From Hyphococcus sp. (GTDB lineage: Bacteria > Pseudomonadota > Alphaproteobacteria > Caulobacterales > Parvularculaceae), in NCBI GenBank assembly GCA_013002535.1, contig JABDJK010000074.1:35322-99321 (forward strand): 64,000 bases of DNA, given 5' to 3'. Made by a program: the position numbers and the translations under genes. Of the stretch, positions 9,677-19,519 are shown in pieces (the first letter of the stretch is position 1; each line of letters opens with the position of its first letter). Below the pieces are notes generated by a model. The model was not told the DNA's origin and did not search any database. It was given only the letters and a program-made list of their open reading frames with translations.

Positions 9677-11295
9677 CGGTCTTTCAAAGCAAAATATCGA
9701 CAAGCAGCGACGCCTATCGCCAAAACTATGATGAGATGAAGGCGCTCGTAGACAAGCTCAAAGAACTAAACGCTCGCGCACCGGCAAAGTCCGCCAGCCG
9801 CAAAGAGCGATTTGAAAATCGCGGGCAGCTATTGCCGCGTGAACGCCTTGCGCGCCTCCTTGACCCTGGCATGCCGTATTTCGAGATTTCCAATCTCGCC
9901 GGATATCTTCTCGATACGGAGCAAGAAGAAAAATCGGTTCCCGGCTCGACCATTATGTCCGGCATCGGTTTTATCAACGGCGCACGCTGCGTCATCGTCA
10001 ATGACGATAGCGCCATCAAGGCTGGCGCCATGACGGTCGCCGGCGGCTATCGACTTCAGCGCGGCCAGGAAATCGCGCTCAAACAAAAACTACCGTTCAT
10101 TCATCTCGTCGAAAGCGCCGGCGGGGACTTGATCAACTACAGCGTCGAAGGGTTCTTGCGCGGCGGCACATTATTCGCGAACCTTGCGCGGCTTTCGGCG
10201 GCGGGCCTGCCCGTCATTGCGGTGTTGCACGGCTCATCGACTGCGGGCGGCGCCTATATGCCGGGCCTTTCGGATTATGTGATCGCTGTTAAAGATCGCG
10301 GCAAGGCGTTCCTCGCGGGACCGCCGCTCCTTAAAGCCGCAACCGGCGAGATCGCCACCGACGAAGAACTCGGCGGCGCAGAAATGCACGCCAGCATATC
10401 CGGCCTTGTGGAATACCTCGCCGAAGATGACGGCGAAGCAGTGTTGATTGCCCGCGAGATCGTCCAGCGTCTCGACTGGAACCGCCGATGTCCCGCACTC
10501 GAAACCGGCGACGTTCGCGAGCCCATCTATGACCCTGACGAAATACTCGGGATTGTCCCAACCGACTATCGAAAACCCTACGACGTTCGAGAAGTCGTCG
10601 CGCGCGTCGTGGACGGCTCCGACTTTTCTGACTTCAAACCGGGGTATGGCGTTTCAACAGTGTGCCTACAGGCAGAAATTTACGGCATGCCCTGCGGTAT
10701 TATCGGCAATAACGGTCCGATTGACCCCGACGGCGCGACGAAAGCCGCACAATTCATTCAGCTCTGCGATCAGGCGGACACGCCGCTTGTCTTTTTGCAA
10801 AATACCACCGGCTATCTCGTCGGCAAGCAATACGAACAAGCCGGCATGATCAAGCATGGCTCAAAAATGATTCAGGCCGTCACGAATGTCGGTATACCGC
10901 GCATCACGTTCATGATCGGCGCGAGTTACGGCGCTGGAAATTATGGCATGTGCGGGCGCGGCTATGACCCGGACTTCTGCGTCACCTGGCCCAACGCATC
11001 AACTGGAGTCATGGGCGGCGAACAGGCGGCGCAAGTCATGTCAATTGTCGCTGAAGGACAGGCCGCGGCGAAGGGAACCGAGGTCAATCGCGAGCAACTC
11101 GCCATACAGGAAAAGATGCTGACCCATATGTTCAATCGGCAGGCGGGCGCTTTTTATACATCGGGTCATCTATGCGATGACGGCATGATCGATCCCCGCG
11201 ACACACGAAAGACGCTCGGCTTTCTTTTGGCGACGACCTGGGAAGCGCGCAACCGCACTGTCAAACCGAACAGTTTTGGCGTTGCAAGAATGTAG
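9673..11295 (+). CDS. Acyl-CoA carboxylase beta subunit (carboxyltransferase; geranyl-/methylcrotonyl-CoA carboxylase type)
   Basis: Carboxyltransferase motifs: ALKQKLPFIHLVESAGGDL, HGSSTAGGAYMPGLSDYVI, NTTGYLVGKQYEQAGMIKHG, ASYGAGNYGMCGR; start MTVFQSK overlaps the atuA stop. Confidence 0.92.
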   Translation: MTVFQSKISTSSDAYRQNYDEMKALVDKLKELNARAPAKSASRKERFENRGQLLPRERLARLLDPGMPYFEISNLAGYLLDTEQEEKSVPGSTIMSGIGFINGARCVIVNDDSAIKAGAMTVAGGYRLQRGQEIALKQKLPFIHLVESAGGDLINYSVEGFLRGGTLFANLARLSAAGLPVIAVLHGSSTAGGAYMPGLSDYVIAVKDRGKAFLAGPPLLKAATGEIATDEELGGAEMHASISGLVEYLAEDDGEAVLIAREIVQRLDWNRRCPALETGDVREPIYDPDEILGIVPTDYRKPYDVREVVARVVDGSDFSDFKPGYGVSTVCLQAEIYGMPCGIIGNNGPIDPDGATKAAQFIQLCDQADTPLVFLQNTTGYLVGKQYEQAGMIKHGSKMIQAVTNVGIPRITFMIGASYGAGNYGMCGRGYDPDFCVTWPNASTGVMGGEQAAQVMSIVAEGQAAAKGTEVNREQLAIQEKMLTHMFNRQAGAFYTSGHLCDDGMIDPRDTRKTLGFLLATTWEARNRTVKPNSFGVARM

Positions 11296-11304
11296 GGGCA
11301 GAAC

Positions 11305-12108
11305 ATGATAAAACTTCCGGACACAGCAGCAATCATTCTGGAGCGCGACGGCGGCTGGCTCACGATCTGGTTTAACACGCCTGCCAATCGGAATGCGTTA
11401 TCTGATCAATTGGTCTCGGAAGTCTCCGCGACGCTTGACGCCGTCAAGGATGACCGTAGCATTCGTGGGATAACGCTGCGCGGAAAAGGCGGCGTCTTTT
11501 GCGCTGGCGCCGATTTAAAAGCATTTCAAGCCGGGCTATCGGGAACGCTGACCCATGAAGGCGCCATGGCGATTAATCGTGGCGCGGGAGAACTCTTCGC
11601 GAAAATAAACAACACGCCGCAAGTCGTTGTTGTTTTGATTGAAGGCGCTGCGATAGCCGGCGGTTTGGGCCTTGCCTGTTGCGCAGACGTTATTGCCGTA
11701 ACCAAAGACGCGAAATTTTCCCTGACGGAAACTCAGATCGGCATTCCGCCAGCGCAGATCGCACCCCACGTCGTTCGCCGCGTCGGCATGACCACCGCGC
11801 GCGAAATTATGCTGACGGGCGCGCGCTTCAAAGGCGACGAAGCCCACGAAATCGGCATTGCCAACTTCCTTGCTGATGACGCGGCGGGCCTTGATGCGAT
11901 CGAGGCAAAAGTGCGTGAAGGCGTCATGCGCTGCGCGCCGGGCGCTAACGCCTTGACCAAAGAAATCCTGCTCGCAGCGCCGAAACTTACTTCAGACGAA
12001 ATGCTGGACTTTGCAGCTAACCGATTTGCCAGCGCGATTCTAAGCGACGAAGGCCGCGAGGGCATTGCGTCATTTATCGAGAAACGCAAACCAGAATGGG
12101 CGGAATAG
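11305..12108 (+). CDS. Enoyl-CoA hydratase/isomerase family protein (AtuE-like by context)
   Basis: GGVFCAGADLKAF and IEGAAIAGGLGLACCADVI crotonase motifs. Confidence 0.9.
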   Translation: MIKLPDTAAIILERDGGWLTIWFNTPANRNALSDQLVSEVSATLDAVKDDRSIRGITLRGKGGVFCAGADLKAFQAGLSGTLTHEGAMAINRGAGELFAKINNTPQVVVVLIEGAAIAGGLGLACCADVIAVTKDAKFSLTETQIGIPPAQIAPHVVRRVGMTTAREIMLTGARFKGDEAHEIGIANFLADDAAGLDAIEAKVREGVMRCAPGANALTKEILLAAPKLTSDEMLDFAANRFASAILSDEGREGIASFIEKRKPEWAE

Positions 12109-12115
12109 AATGAAT

Positions 12116-12186
12116 ATTTTATTCTGCACATTCCCACGAAAGCGGGAATCCATAATCGCTTTAACATGGATCCCCGCTTTCATGGC
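12116..12186. repeat. Intergenic inverted repeat of the CATTCCC..GAAAGCGGGAATCCA type
   Basis: cattcccacgaaagcgggaatcca ... tggatccccgctttcatggcggtgagcgg. Confidence 0.6.
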
Positions 12187-12209
12187 GGTGAGCGGAATTG
12201 GAGCTCTCG

Positions 12210-14228
12210 ATGCCAATTAAAAATAACATCTTCAACACCATCCTCATCGCCAATCGCGGCGAGATCGCCTGCCGCGTGATACGCACCGCGAAGGCGATGG
12301 GCCTGCGCACCGTTGCGGTATATTCCGATGCGGATGCAAATTCGCTGCACGTCAAAATGGCGAACGACGCCGTCAATATCGGACCGGCGCCTGTCAGCGA
12401 TTCCTATTTGTGCATCGACAAAATTATCGAAGCCTCAAAAGCGACTGGCGCAGGCGCGATACACCCAGGCTATGGTTTTCTTTCCGAAAACGCGGGCTTC
12501 GCCAAAGCCTGCGCGGACGCCGGAATAATTTTCATCGGCCCAACGCCCGACGCCATCGAGATTATGGGCGACAAGGCAAAGGCCAAACGCCGCATGATTG
12601 ACGCCGGTGTTCCGTGTGTGCCGGGTTATCAGGGCGAAGACCAGTCTGACGCGACGTTGCTGAAAGAAGCAGACGCCATTGGCTTTCCCATCATGGTCAA
12701 AGCAGCCGCTGGCGGCGGAGGGCGCGGTATGCGTTTGGTTGAGGAAAAATCGACCCTCGCCGACGCCATCAAAACCGCGCGCTCGGAAGCCGAAAACGCA
12801 TTCGGGTCCGTCGATCTCATTCTGGAGCGCGCCGTTATTGAGCCGCGCCATGTCGAATTACAAATCTTCGCCGACTCGCACGGCAATGTCATCCATCTCG
12901 GCGAGCGCGATTGTTCAGTGCAGCGCCGTCACCAGAAAGTCATTGAGGAAGCGCCCTCACCTGTCGTGAATCCAGACTTGCGCGAGCGCATGGGCGCGGC
13001 CGCTGTTAAAGCAGCGAGAGACATCAACTATGTCGGCGCTGGCACCGTGGAGTTTCTTCTCGACGCATCGGACAAATTCTATTTCCTTGAAATGAATACG
13101 CGCCTGCAAGTTGAACACCCGGTTACCGAAATGGTGACGGGCCTCGATCTCGTCGCCATGCAAATCCGTGTGGCGCGCGGCGAAAAAATGGGGCTCGAAC
13201 AAAAAGACGTGTCGCTAAACGGTCACGCCATCGAAGCGCGGCTCTACGCCGAAGATGTTGGCGCCGGGTTCCTGCCGGCGACGGGCCGGGTTGATTTCTG
13301 GCGCCCCGAAAACAGCGACAGCGTCCGCACCGACGCCGGAATTGAGACCGGCAATGAAGTCTCTCCCTACTATGATCCGATGATTGCGAAAATCATCGCC
13401 CATGGCGCGACACGTGACGAGGCGCGGCGCAAATTGATCGGCGCCCTCGACGAGACAGCCATCTTTGGCGTCACGACCAACCGGAGGTTTCTCATCGAGG
13501 TGTTATCGCGCGATCAGTTCATGAATGACGGGCCGACCACCGCCTTTATTGCGCAGAATTTTACGGATGAAGACTTGACGTCGCCGGCGCTGTCAAAAGA
13601 CGACGCCGCAATCGCCGCCGTGCTCCTTTTTCATGAGCAGCGCCGCATCGCAATGGCGCAAAGTAAAACCGCGCAAGCCGCCTTGTGCAATTGGGCAAGC
13701 GCCACAAAAATCGAAACGCCTTTTCAATTCGAAGTCAATGGTGAAATGATTGACCAAACGGTCGCGCCTCGCAGCGCAAATGCGTACTGCGTTAGGAACG
13801 GTGACGAACAATTCGAAATTGATATTGATAAAATTTCCGATAACGATGCGACGCTGTCCGCCAACGATGCCCGCAAACAAATCACATTCAATTACCCGGC
13901 GTCGGCGCCCCCTGCTGCGCGCATTCAACTATCAACTGACGGGTGTGATTTTGACCTGACCAATCTTAATGCGGTTTTTTCTTTGACGAGTGACGCAAGC
14001 GGCGCTGGCGCAGTTCTCGCGCCTATGCACGGGCTCCTCGTTGAACTATTCGCGAAGCCGGGACAAAGCGTAGCCAAGGGCGAAAAACTCGCCGTACTGG
14101 AGGCCATGAAGATGCAACATGAACTGGTTGCCGACATTAAAGGCATCGTCGGCGAAATTCACTTTGCCGCGGGTGATCAGGCGCCTGCGGGCGGGCTCCT
14201 CATGGAAATTAAATCGGGCGAGGACTAG
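12210..14228 (+). CDS. Acyl-CoA carboxylase alpha subunit (biotin carboxylase + biotinyl domain)
   Basis: ILIANRGEIACRVIRTAKAMG, KAAAGGGGRGMR, EMNTRLQVEHPVTEMVTGLDLV, biotinylation site VLEAMKMQHEL. Confidence 0.95.
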   Translation: MPIKNNIFNTILIANRGEIACRVIRTAKAMGLRTVAVYSDADANSLHVKMANDAVNIGPAPVSDSYLCIDKIIEASKATGAGAIHPGYGFLSENAGFAKACADAGIIFIGPTPDAIEIMGDKAKAKRRMIDAGVPCVPGYQGEDQSDATLLKEADAIGFPIMVKAAAGGGGRGMRLVEEKSTLADAIKTARSEAENAFGSVDLILERAVIEPRHVELQIFADSHGNVIHLGERDCSVQRRHQKVIEEAPSPVVNPDLRERMGAAAVKAARDINYVGAGTVEFLLDASDKFYFLEMNTRLQVEHPVTEMVTGLDLVAMQIRVARGEKMGLEQKDVSLNGHAIEARLYAEDVGAGFLPATGRVDFWRPENSDSVRTDAGIETGNEVSPYYDPMIAKIIAHGATRDEARRKLIGALDETAIFGVTTNRRFLIEVLSRDQFMNDGPTTAFIAQNFTDEDLTSPALSKDDAAIAAVLLFHEQRRIAMAQSKTAQAALCNWASATKIETPFQFEVNGEMIDQTVAPRSANAYCVRNGDEQFEIDIDKISDNDATLSANDARKQITFNYPASAPPAARIQLSTDGCDFDLTNLNAVFSLTSDASGAGAVLAPMHGLLVELFAKPGQSVAKGEKLAVLEAMKMQHELVADIKGIVGEIHFAAGDQAPAGGLLMEIKSGED

Positions 14229-14230
14229 CA

Positions 14231-15043
14231 ATGTTGCAAGAAGCGAAAGACTTTCGCGACGAATGTGACGCATTGGCGAATATTCTAGTTGACGCTGATA
14301 ACGCGGTGCTCGCAACTGTCACGCAGTTTAAAGACTGGACCATTGAAGACGTCATCGGCCACTTGCATGTCTGGAATATTGCCGCCGGGCTAACGCTTGA
14401 ATCACGCGAAAATTTCCAACCCTTTATAGAATTTGCCGGACAGCGCCTGCTTGCCGGCAAGAGCCATCCGGAAATGCAGCGCGAATGGCTAAACGATAAC
14501 CTTGATGGTGCGGAGGGCCAAAACCTCTTTGACGCATGGCGCGCATATTATCCGATACTCGCCGAAGCTTATGGCGCCGCCGATCCGGACCATCGCGTCG
14601 CCTGGGCCGGTCCGGACATGACCGTGCGTTCGAAAATTGTAGCGCGGCAAATGGAGGCCTGGGCCCATGGGCAAGAGATCTTCGACATTCTCGGGAAGAC
14701 CCGAGAAGACGGCGACCGCATCAAAAACATCTGCGACCTCGGCGTGCGCACATACAGTTTCTGCTTTCGCAATCGCGGCGAGGAACCGCCACAGCCGAAA
14801 CCATTCGTAAGACTGACGGCGCCTTCCGGCAAAATTTGGGAATGGAATGAACCAAGCGACGATCAACTTGTTTTAGGCGGCGCAATAGAGTTCGCGCAAG
14901 TCGTGACGCAAACGCGAAACATCGAAGATACATCAATTAAAGCGGACGGCTATAACGCCAACCGCTGGATGGCCATCGCCCAGTGCTTCGCCGGCGCGCC
15001 GGAAACACCGCCCGTTCCCGGCGTGCGTTTCAAAGTGAGCTAA
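14231..15043 (+). CDS. TIGR03084-like metal-binding protein (DinB/maleylpyruvate isomerase-like)
   Basis: DWTIEDVIGHLHVWNIAAGL and RQMEAWAHGQEIFDILGK resemble the TIGR03084 family. Confidence 0.7.
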   Translation: MLQEAKDFRDECDALANILVDADNAVLATVTQFKDWTIEDVIGHLHVWNIAAGLTLESRENFQPFIEFAGQRLLAGKSHPEMQREWLNDNLDGAEGQNLFDAWRAYYPILAEAYGAADPDHRVAWAGPDMTVRSKIVARQMEAWAHGQEIFDILGKTREDGDRIKNICDLGVRTYSFCFRNRGEEPPQPKPFVRLTAPSGKIWEWNEPSDDQLVLGGAIEFAQVVTQTRNIEDTSIKADGYNANRWMAIAQCFAGAPETPPVPGVRFKVS

Positions 15044-15047
15044 GCGA

Positions 15048-16604
15048 TTGAACTCCGACGACGAAAAAAGTGGATTGGCGCCCGATAATGAGATTAATTC
15101 GCTGATTGACGCGCTCGCGCGCCGTGAATTCTCCGCAGTTATCGCAAAATCCACCGCTCTCGCGTATAAATATCCAAAAGATTATTTGGCGCATCACGTT
15201 CTCGGCGCAGCGCTCGCGGGCAACGGCGAGCATCAAAAGGCGATCGAGTATTTAAGAAAAGCCGTTCGTTTAAATCACGAAGCGCTTGAGTCGCTGAACG
15301 CGCTCGGCATGTCGTTGCGAGCTGAACGCCAATATTATGAGGCCGCTGCGGTTTTTTCGAAAGCGATTGAAATGGCGCCAAACGCCGCCGTTTTGCGAAA
15401 CAATTATGGCAACACACTAAAAGATTTGAACCGTTACGATGATGCAATCAATGAGTTCCGACGTGCGATCGCTGACAATCCGCGTTTTCCCGTTGCCTAT
15501 AAGAACCTCGGTGCGGCGCTCACTGAAATCGGCGAGACTGAAGATGCGATATATGCGTATGAAAAGGCGGTAGAACTCGCGCCTGCATATGCCGACGCGC
15601 ATTACGGTCTCGCCATGCTAAAGAATTTTTCCGACGGTGACGTGCAGCTTTCCCTTTTACAACAACTTCAGGAAAAAGCAGATCTCCCAAACATTGACCG
15701 CGCCAACATCGCTTTCGCTCTAGCGAAGGCCAATGATGACGTCGGCAAAAATGAAACCGCGTTTCAATTATACACGGATGCAAATGCGTATCGGCGCGCC
15801 GATATAATTTACGACATTAAAAAGGATCGGCAGCAATTTACGCAAATACACAAAGCATTTGCAGACATGGACCAACCAAAAAACGCAAGCGATACTCTGT
15901 CGCAACCGCGCCCGGTATTTATTGTCGGTATGCCGCGCTCTGGCACCACATTGGCCGAACAGATTCTCGCAAGTCATACTGATATTTACGGTGCAGGCGA
16001 ATTGACGGCGTTGAATGAGTCAATAATAAAAACGTCATGGAAAAGCGAAGGCATAACGCCAGCCGTGATCAATAATGTCCGGGCGCAATATCAAGAAGCT
16101 ATTACGCGCTTGAACATTGGAGCCCCGGTCGTCACCGACAAAATGCCGCTCAATTTTCTGTGGATCGGATTTATAATTTTGGCGTTGCCCGAAGCGAAGA
16201 TCATTCACGTAAGGCGTGACCCGCGTGCGACTTGCTGGTCTATTTTTAAACAGAATTTTGGCGGCGACGGAAATGGATTTGCGTTTGATCTTCGCGATGT
16301 CGTTGATTTCTACCTCCTTTACTCGGAATATATGACTTTCTGGGCTGAAAAATTCCCCGGCCGTATTTATGATCTTGATTATGATCGCCTTACAAAAGAC
16401 CCCGAATGCGAAATGCGAGACCTCGTTGCTGCGGCAGGTCTTGGTTGGCAGGATTCCTGTAGTAAATTCTACGAATCGAAACGCGCCGTTTCAACTGCGT
16501 CGGCCGCCCAAGTCAGAAAGACGGTTTATTCAGGCAGCTCTGACGAGTGGCGGCGATACGAAAAACTTCTGGCGCCGTATTTCAATGAACTACCCGGTAG
16601 GTGA
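15048..16604 (+). CDS. TPR repeat / sulfotransferase family protein
   Basis: N-terminal TPR units (AIEYLRKAVRLNHEALESLNALGMSLRAERQYYEAAAVFSKAIEMAPN), then PVFIVGMPRSGTTLAEQILASH PAPS-binding motif; TTG start. Confidence 0.85.
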   Translation: MNSDDEKSGLAPDNEINSLIDALARREFSAVIAKSTALAYKYPKDYLAHHVLGAALAGNGEHQKAIEYLRKAVRLNHEALESLNALGMSLRAERQYYEAAAVFSKAIEMAPNAAVLRNNYGNTLKDLNRYDDAINEFRRAIADNPRFPVAYKNLGAALTEIGETEDAIYAYEKAVELAPAYADAHYGLAMLKNFSDGDVQLSLLQQLQEKADLPNIDRANIAFALAKANDDVGKNETAFQLYTDANAYRRADIIYDIKKDRQQFTQIHKAFADMDQPKNASDTLSQPRPVFIVGMPRSGTTLAEQILASHTDIYGAGELTALNESIIKTSWKSEGITPAVINNVRAQYQEAITRLNIGAPVVTDKMPLNFLWIGFIILALPEAKIIHVRRDPRATCWSIFKQNFGGDGNGFAFDLRDVVDFYLLYSEYMTFWAEKFPGRIYDLDYDRLTKDPECEMRDLVAAAGLGWQDSCSKFYESKRAVSTASAAQVRKTVYSGSSDEWRRYEKLLAPYFNELPGR

Positions 16605-17867
16605 CTGTGCATGTGTAGCTACAGGCACCGCATCGATATTGCGTGCAAGATAAAGCGCGCCGAGGGCAAATACCTTCAGGAGACAAGGAAAACCGGCGTA
16701 ACCGAGGCTGAGGGCAAATAACGCGTCTTGCGAATTGCCCTCGCCCGGCGCGTAACCGGCAAACGCCAGCATCGGCAAAACAACGCCCGCAGCGATCGCC
16801 AATGACGCCTTCGTGAGAAACCCCCAGACGCCAAATGCTTTTCCGGCGCCAGCGTCTATTGCCTGCAGGCGGGATGACAAGATCGCGGGCATCAGGGTCA
16901 GGTCGGCGCTAAGCGCCGCGCCGGACGCAGCAGAAATAATCGCGAACTTCACGCCGTCGCCGACGCCCAAAGGAATTGCGAGGGCGAAAATCAAAATCGA
17001 CAGCGCCATCCCCGCCATCAGGGAGCGCCGCATGCCGAAGCGCGAGGCGGCGCGCGCCCAGAGCGGCGCCGCCAATCCGGCGCTTAAGAAAAACACCAGC
17101 AACAGGACGCCCGCCATATCAGGCGCTGCGAGCCGGTCACTGACGTAAAACAGAAATAACGTCGAGGTGACGCCGATAGGCAAGGTGTTGAGCAGCCCGA
17201 TAGCAAAGATTTTCCTAAGCTGCCCGTCACGAAACAAATATAAAAACCCGCGACCGTCTTGCGGGAATGAACCGCCAAGGGGCCAGACATTGCGCATCAG
17301 GATGACTGCGATTGCCAGATATGCGACAAACAACATCGCATAAGTACCGTAACTCGATGCGAGATCGCCGCCGATCAAACTGGGCGCCGCAGACGCAGCG
17401 CAAACGCCGGCCAGTATTCCAGTCTCGCGCCATGCCGAAACTTGTGCGTGATTGCCATAATTGGCGCGGCCAATCCCGACGCCGGTACTGTAGAATAGAA
17501 TTTGCAAACCACTAAAGCCGGTGAAAACTATGATCGACGCAATGATGAGCTGCGCTTGCGGTGAGAACGGTGTCGAAGCTGCGAACAACAAAGATACGCC
17601 AGTCCCGAGCGCCAACGCGAAAAAAATCGCAATGGTTCGACGCGCTTGCGAAAATTTCTCGACGAGCGTTCCAATCAACGGGTCCTGAACAAAGTCAATC
17701 GCGCGCACCGCCAATAGAGTCGCGCCGATAACAGCGATATCCATGCCGTGAATGTCAGCGTAAAATTTCGGCGCGTGGATATAAATAGGCGGCCCGGCGA
17801 ATGCGATCGCCGATCCGAACAGCGCATATCTGGCAAATGTTCCGCGACCAATGGCGGCGTCAGACAT
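16590..17867 (-). CDS. MFS transporter, GPH (glycoside-pentoside-hexuronide:cation) type
   Basis: 12-TM-like hydrophobic protein; RAIDFVQDPLIGTLVEKF resembles the GPH-family signature; overlaps the upstream gene. Confidence 0.75.
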   Translation of the reverse strand: MSDAAIGRGTFARYALFGSAIAFAGPPIYIHAPKFYADIHGMDIAVIGATLLAVRAIDFVQDPLIGTLVEKFSQARRTIAIFFALALGTGVSLLFAASTPFSPQAQLIIASIIVFTGFSGLQILFYSTGVGIGRANYGNHAQVSAWRETGILAGVCAASAAPSLIGGDLASSYGTYAMLFVAYLAIAVILMRNVWPLGGSFPQDGRGFLYLFRDGQLRKIFAIGLLNTLPIGVTSTLFLFYVSDRLAAPDMAGVLLLVFFLSAGLAAPLWARAASRFGMRRSLMAGMALSILIFALAIPLGVGDGVKFAIISAASGAALSADLTLMPAILSSRLQAIDAGAGKAFGVWGFLTKASLAIAAGVVLPMLAFAGYAPGEGNSQDALFALSLGYAGFPCLLKVFALGALYLARNIDAVPVATHAQSPTG

Positions 17868-18375
17868 CTTCGCCGCGCAGGATCGCTCCCCGTTCTGCGT
17901 CGCGGGACTGATCACTTAGCCAAATACCGAAAAATGCGTCGCGAAACCCGGGATATTCGATGTCGCAGCGTTTCTCGCCGTTATAGAAAAACGACGCTTC
18001 ATTCTCGCCCGTCGAAACACCAGTGATGACGTCGCCCTTTTCGACGTCGGCAAAACAGGCCGTCAGCGGCGCACGGGCGTCTTCGATCTCTTCTTCTTCA
18101 CGATCGGTCAGACGCGCCATTTCAATGATCGCTGCATTAGTGATCCGTTCCGCTGAGAAACTTCGTAAATATTGCAGAGATAGAGCGAACGGGTCGTCCC
18201 AAGAGAACGCTTCGCCGGCTGTCCAGAGCGTCGCATCATAGAGTTTGAAGATCGCTTTCTTATATCGCACCTCGCCCAGTTTCATTGCGTCCGGCAAGAT
18301 TTCAGAAACTTCGGCGGGCTTCGCCATCGCACCCAGAAAAAGAGAAGCGAAAAAACACAGAACAATTTTACGCAT
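17860..18375 (-). CDS. Chalcone isomerase-like domain exported protein
   Basis: Signal peptide, then LPDAMKLGEVRYKKAIFKLYDATLWTAGEAFSWDDPFALSLQYLRSF typical of chalcone-isomerase-like (PF16036-type) proteins. Confidence 0.7.
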   Translation of the reverse strand: MRKIVLCFFASLFLGAMAKPAEVSEILPDAMKLGEVRYKKAIFKLYDATLWTAGEAFSWDDPFALSLQYLRSFSAERITNAAIIEMARLTDREEEEIEDARAPLTACFADVEKGDVITGVSTGENEASFFYNGEKRCDIEYPGFRDAFFGIWLSDQSRDAERGAILRGEDV

Positions 18376-19519
18376 GTTTTAATTCTACCTGTATGACGTT
18401 GGTGCGGCGCTCACCGGCGAATGCGGCGGCGCAGATATTAAGATAATATCGCCAGCTGCGAATAAAACTATCGCCATAACCGAGCGCGCGAATTTTTTCT
18501 TCGTTTTCATCGAACCGTGATCGCCAATAGCGCAGCGTCTTGGCGTAATCGGGACCGAAACGGAAAACTTCTCCGGCCGAAAGACCTGCCCGCGCTGCTT
18601 GATCGCGAATCACATTGGGCGACAACAACATACCGCCGGGAAATGTATATTGGCGAATGTAATCTGATCGGTTTCGATAACGCTCGAACGCATCATCTTC
18701 GACAATGATCGCCTGTATAGCGGCTCGCCCGCCATCGGCAAGGCGTTGCTTCAATGTCGAGAAATATGTCGGCCAATATTTCTCGCCTACAGCCTCAACC
18801 ATCTCGATTGATATGATTGAATCGAACTTGCCGTTCACATCGCGATAATCCTGCAAGCGAATATCCGCGCGACCGTTAAGGCGCTTTAATGCAAAATTAT
18901 GCTGTGCATCGGAGACAGTAATGGCTGTAACGTCGCGGCCCTGATCAGCGGCGCGTTCGGCGAGCCCGCCCCATCCGCAACCAATTTCCAGAACCCGTTC
19001 CCCTGGCGCGTACGATAATAGCCGATCGTATTTCTGGTGCTGTGCATCAACAATCGGGTCATCTTCATTTTTGAAGATCGCGCTTGAATACGTCATCGTA
19101 TCGTCGAGCCAGATCGAATAAAATTCATTACCAACATCGTAATGGGCGCGAATGTTCTTACGGCTTCCCGTACGGCTGTTCCGGCGCAAAAATCGGTTGT
19201 TCAACAAAAACCCAAGGCGCGACCAGAATGACCCGGCGGCAATGCGGCTCAGCGCGTTGTCATTTGCAAGGATTACCTCGATCAAGGCTTCAAGATCAGG
19301 ACTGTTCCACCAGCCATCGCTATAAGACTCACCCAACCCGATATCGCCACGCTGTAGAACAGCCCTGACAAAGCGCCAGTCATCAATATGAAGTTCGCCC
19401 TTTGGCGCGCCCTCGCCAAAGGTGCGGCGCCGGCCTTTCGGGTCGACGACTTCAATTTCTCCGGCTTTGATGGTTTCACAAATTTTATAAAACGCATAAG
19501 CGCGCGGATCACGGGTCAC
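18368..19519 (-). CDS. Cyclopropane-fatty-acyl-phospholipid synthase family methyltransferase
   Basis: SRKNIRAHYDVGNEFYSIWLDDTMTYSSAIF, VLEIGCGWGGLAERAA, SIEMVEAVGEKYWPTYF. Confidence 0.93.
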   Translation of the reverse strand: MTRDPRAYAFYKICETIKAGEIEVVDPKGRRRTFGEGAPKGELHIDDWRFVRAVLQRGDIGLGESYSDGWWNSPDLEALIEVILANDNALSRIAAGSFWSRLGFLLNNRFLRRNSRTGSRKNIRAHYDVGNEFYSIWLDDTMTYSSAIFKNEDDPIVDAQHQKYDRLLSYAPGERVLEIGCGWGGLAERAADQGRDVTAITVSDAQHNFALKRLNGRADIRLQDYRDVNGKFDSIISIEMVEAVGEKYWPTYFSTLKQRLADGGRAAIQAIIVEDDAFERYRNRSDYIRQYTFPGGMLLSPNVIRDQAARAGLSAGEVFRFGPDYAKTLRYWRSRFDENEEKIRALGYGDSFIRSWRYYLNICAAAFAGERRTNVIQVELKHA

